This document shows, in pieces, positions 5,822 through 7,984 of a stretch of DNA of 7,984 nt; the stretch's first letter is position 1, and each line of letters opens with the position of its first letter. The stretch lies in NCBI GenBank assembly GCA_018658955.1, contig JABIPM010000002.1, positions 1-7,984 on the forward strand, given 5' to 3'. The notes under the pieces are model-generated. The model searched no databases, had not been told where the DNA came from, and was given only the letters and a program-made list of their open reading frames with translations. A program made the translations under genes and the position numbers. Source of the stretch: Candidatus Woesearchaeota archaeon (GTDB lineage Archaea > Nanobdellota > Nanobdellia > SCGC-AAA011-G17 > UBA489).

Positions 5822-6751
5822 TTGGAAAATTTAATTTCTTTATCAAATTTAAAGCCAAAAGAGATAAAATACCTTATAGAAAGGGCTGAAAGAATCAAAG
5901 TAGATTATCCAAAATATGCTAGAAGGTTATTTGAAAAAACTTTATTGATGATGTTCGAAGCACCTTCATTAAGAACAAGGATTTCTTTCGAAGTTGCAAT
6001 GACTCAGTTACATGGGCAACCAATTAATTACTATATGGAAAATTCTCCCTGGAAGTTAGGTAAAGAATCGATAGAAGACGTAGCGAAAACAATTAGCCAG
6101 TATTGTAACGTTGTAGCAGCAAGACTATATTCCCACACAAACCTAAAAAAATTGGCAAGACATTCAACAATTCCAGTCATAAATATGATGACAAATAATG
6201 GTCATCCTTGTCAAATTTTAGGAGATTTCTTAACAATTAAAGAAGAGCTGGGAACATTAGAAAATCTAAAGATTGCATATTTAGGAGATGCAAAAAACAA
6301 TGTAACTTATTCATTAATGCGAATTTGTGCAATTACAAATAATGAATTGGTAATTGCTTGTCCAAAAGATAAGGAATATTATCCTGAACAAAGAGTTATT
6401 AATGAAGTTAAAAAACTTTCAAAAAAATATAAAGGAAAAATCAAGATTACGGACAACCCATTAGAAGCAGTGAAGGGGGCAGATATAATTTACACGGATT
6501 CTTGGATGTCATATAGGATTCCAAAAGAAGAAAAAGAAAAAAGAATAAATGATCTAAAACCTTACCAAGTTAACAAAAAAATATTTTCAAAGGCAAAGAA
6601 AAACACAAAGTTTATGCATTGTTTACCTGCAACAAGAGGGCATGAAGTAACAGCAGACATAATCGACGGGAAAAATTCAATAGTTTTCCCGCAAGCTAAA
6701 AATAGAATGTACATACAAAAAGCAATACTTCTAACATTACTAGGAAGATGA
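5822..6751 (+). CDS. Ornithine carbamoyltransferase-family enzyme, substrate uncertain
   Basis: Aspartate/ornithine transcarbamoylase-fold enzyme, 309 residues, full length. The carbamoyl-phosphate site is intact: SLRTR (49-53) in FEAPSLRTRISFE, R101 in AARLYSH, and HPCQ (128-131). Ornithine-type features are LGDAKNN (154-160), D226, and HCLPATRG (266-273) with C267. The loop that reads D-x-W-x-SMG in ornithine enzymes reads D-S-W-M-S-Y-R here (226-232), losing the Met and Gly that shape the ornithine pocket and adding an Arg. Ornithine (giving citrulline, or the reverse) is the default guess; a different amine acceptor is possible. FEK is FEA, and the T of STRT is Leu. The TTG start with GGAGAG upstream follows the previous stop by one base, and the end overlaps the next gene by ATGA, so it is embedded in an operon. 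With carbamate kinase it could run citrulline to ATP; as a biosynthetic enzyme it would be argF. Confidence 0.88.
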   Translation: MENLISLSNLKPKEIKYLIERAERIKVDYPKYARRLFEKTLLMMFEAPSLRTRISFEVAMTQLHGQPINYYMENSPWKLGKESIEDVAKTISQYCNVVAARLYSHTNLKKLARHSTIPVINMMTNNGHPCQILGDFLTIKEELGTLENLKIAYLGDAKNNVTYSLMRICAITNNELVIACPKDKEYYPEQRVINEVKKLSKKYKGKIKITDNPLEAVKGADIIYTDSWMSYRIPKEEKEKRINDLKPYQVNKKIFSKAKKNTKFMHCLPATRGHEVTADIIDGKNSIVFPQAKNRMYIQKAILLTLLGR

Positions 6752-7984
6752 AAAACAAAGAATTGGTGAATTACGCTAGAGAACTTTTCAAAAGGGGATT
6801 CACAAAGGACGCTGCAAGAGGAATACTACTCTCAAAAGGAGTTCCAGTTCAAGAAGTAGATCGAGCTCTAATCATTGCCTCTTCTCCAGAAAAAACCATC
6901 AGCCTAACTCTAATGTTAGGATTTGCGGGATTTTTAGTAATTTTACTAATACCTTTAATGATATTTTTAGCTCCAGAACAACCAGATTTAGAAACTCCAG
7001 ATTATGATTCAACAACGCAATTCGAATCTGAAGAATCTTATCAGCCCCCCTCAGAACTACAAACCTATCAATGCGCAATTAATGAAGAATGTTTGTTCAA
7101 TGAAATTTGTACAGATGGAACTTGTTCTAAATTATTTTGCACTTCATGTGAAGAAATAATCAACCATGAATGTATATCTCTACAATGTGAAGACAATAAT
7201 ACCTGCACTCAAGATTATTGTATTGAAGGAACCTGTTCAAATGACCTAATAACTACTTGCATTTCAGGAGATGGTTGTTGTCCAACAGACTGTAACCAAA
7301 CATTAGATCTAGATTGTATAACTCTAAACACAACATTAGACGAATGTACCACAGATATTGAATGTTATGACGGAGATTACTTAACAACAGATGTTTGTAA
7401 AACAGAAGGAAACAACACAATAAAAAAATGTTTCAATATTCTTCCAGGTTGTCAAAATAATGATTTAGTTTGTGGAGCAAACTGCACAAGTTTAGATGAT
7501 AATGACTGTGATCCAATATGCGGGAATAACATTATTGAAGAAACAGAAATTTGTGATGGGGATTGCCCACAAACACAAACAGACTGTACAGATAATAACA
7601 CTTGTACAATAGATACATTACTGGGGTCTTCACAATTATGTACTTCAGAATGCAGTTACACAGACATAACAATATGTAGTTCAGGAGATGGTTGTTGTCC
7701 AACAGACTGTCTTTACATAAATGACTCAGATTGCCCTCCTGCTTCAACTTTGTTATCTACAACCCCATTTACATCAGTTCAAAGAACAACAACAGGAATG
7801 GCAAACCTATACTTCTACGAAGACAATACACACAGCATATTGTTAAGTAACTTATTCTCAATTTCAAATGCAGAACTAAGTCCAGATTTAGGAATTTACT
7901 TAGCTACAAAAGCAATAGTAAATACAAAAGAAGACTTAGATGCAGGAAACATGTATCTTGGAGAATTAACAGCACTTTCAGGTT
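6748..7984 (+). CDS. Cys-rich surface protein with DM13-like domain, 3' truncated
   Basis: The frame opens at ATG 6748, overlapping the preceding stop (ATGA), and runs open to the right edge: 412 codons visible, C-terminus missing. Residues 1-45 form a small soluble helical domain (ELVNYARELFKRGF...GVPVQEVDRAL), a start I associate with DPANN membrane proteins. One span follows at about 52-75, placing the rest outside. Residues 80-106 are an acidic, Pro/Ser linker. Residues 109-329 hold 36 cysteines, an even number suited to disulfides, and seven N-glycosylation sequons (N150, N183, N194, N222, N245, N283, N325). Two copies of SGDGCCPTDC (173-182 and 312-321) mark duplicated modules. From about 350, LSNLFSISNAELSPDLGIYL (366-385) and MYLGELTALSG (402-412) match the DM13 pattern of a hydrophobic strand, an x-PDL-x-x-YL turn and a LG-x-L strand. 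DM13 has been proposed to be redox-active or extracellular. No catalytic assignment is possible. Confidence 0.85.
   Translation, partial: MKNKELVNYARELFKRGFTKDAARGILLSKGVPVQEVDRALIIASSPEKTISLTLMLGFAGFLVILLIPLMIFLAPEQPDLETPDYDSTTQFESEESYQPPSELQTYQCAINEECLFNEICTDGTCSKLFCTSCEEIINHECISLQCEDNNTCTQDYCIEGTCSNDLITTCISGDGCCPTDCNQTLDLDCITLNTTLDECTTDIECYDGDYLTTDVCKTEGNNTIKKCFNILPGCQNNDLVCGANCTSLDDNDCDPICGNNIIEETEICDGDCPQTQTDCTDNNTCTIDTLLGSSQLCTSECSYTDITICSSGDGCCPTDCLYINDSDCPPASTLLSTTPFTSVQRTTTGMANLYFYEDNTHSILLSNLFSISNAELSPDLGIYLATKAIVNTKEDLDAGNMYLGELTALSG
7264..7293 (+). repeat. 30-base direct repeat, copy 1
   Basis: Identical over 30 bases to 7681-7710 and in the same reading frame (417 bases, 139 codons apart). 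It encodes SGDGCCPTDC in the first Cys-rich module. Confidence 0.9.
7681..7710 (+). repeat. 30-base direct repeat, copy 2
   Basis: Second exact copy, encoding SGDGCCPTDC in the second Cys-rich module. The flanking bases differ, although both copies are preceded by T-x-C and followed by a D-x-D-C or D-S-D-C ending. Confidence 0.9.

Noticed and set aside
7532..7747. Minus-strand open frame inside the Cys-rich surface gene
   Set aside because: Shadow of the Cys-rich plus-strand frame, which is open from 6748 to the edge and has coherent repeats, anchor and sequons.
1..7984. CRISPR array, tRNA or rRNA gene, insertion sequence or prophage genes
   Set aside because: No spaced repeat array, cloverleaf-like sequence, transposase or terminal inverted repeats were seen; the only repeats are the coding ones reported.

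Overview
This 7,984-base window is AT-rich, gene-dense and looks archaeal. TATA-like boxes (TATATAAA, TTTAAATA, TTTATAAA) lie about 25-30 bases before several start codons, which implies leaderless transcripts. Shine-Dalgarno motifs appear where a gene has a real leader or sits inside an operon. One protein has an N-terminal helical, single-membrane-span layout that I associate with small-genome DPANN archaea (Woesearchaeota/Pacearchaeota-like). That placement is inference, not proof.

Left part (1-2144). The C-terminal end of an unrecognised plus-strand gene meets, tail to tail, a minus-strand oxidative-stress pair: a 2-Cys peroxiredoxin (AhpC/Prx1 type) followed one base later by an Fe/Mn superoxide dismutase. 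A clear TATA box and an AGGAG ribosome-binding site precede the peroxiredoxin. A six-span membrane protein resembling DUF2238/VanZ-like families lies upstream on the same strand, probably with its own promoter.

Middle part (2228-3491). A perfect 12-base palindromic TATA box drives a plus-strand run of three tightly spaced small genes of unknown function: a membrane-anchored protein with a very acidic linker and coiled coil, a secreted or anchored His-rich protein, and a small soluble protein. None has a recognised family.

Right part (3504-7984). Carbamate kinase, a COG2403-type P-loop protein usually annotated as cyclic 2,3-diphosphoglycerate synthase, and an ornithine-carbamoyltransferase-family enzyme form a plus-strand cluster. 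Kinase plus transcarbamoylase are two of the three arginine-deiminase pathway enzymes; run catabolically they would turn citrulline plus phosphate into carbamoyl phosphate and then ATP, CO2 and ammonia. No arginine deiminase or carbamoyl-phosphate synthase lies in the window. The transcarbamoylase has SYR where ornithine enzymes have SMG, so its amine substrate is uncertain. The last gene overlaps the transcarbamoylase by ATGA and runs off the right edge. It encodes a large cell-surface protein with one membrane span, 36 extracellular cysteines, a duplicated GDGCCPTDC module and the start of a DM13-like domain.

The best candidates for something undescribed are the transcarbamoylase cluster with its altered substrate loop, its translational coupling to a Cys-rich/DM13 surface protein, and the three-gene surface-associated cluster.
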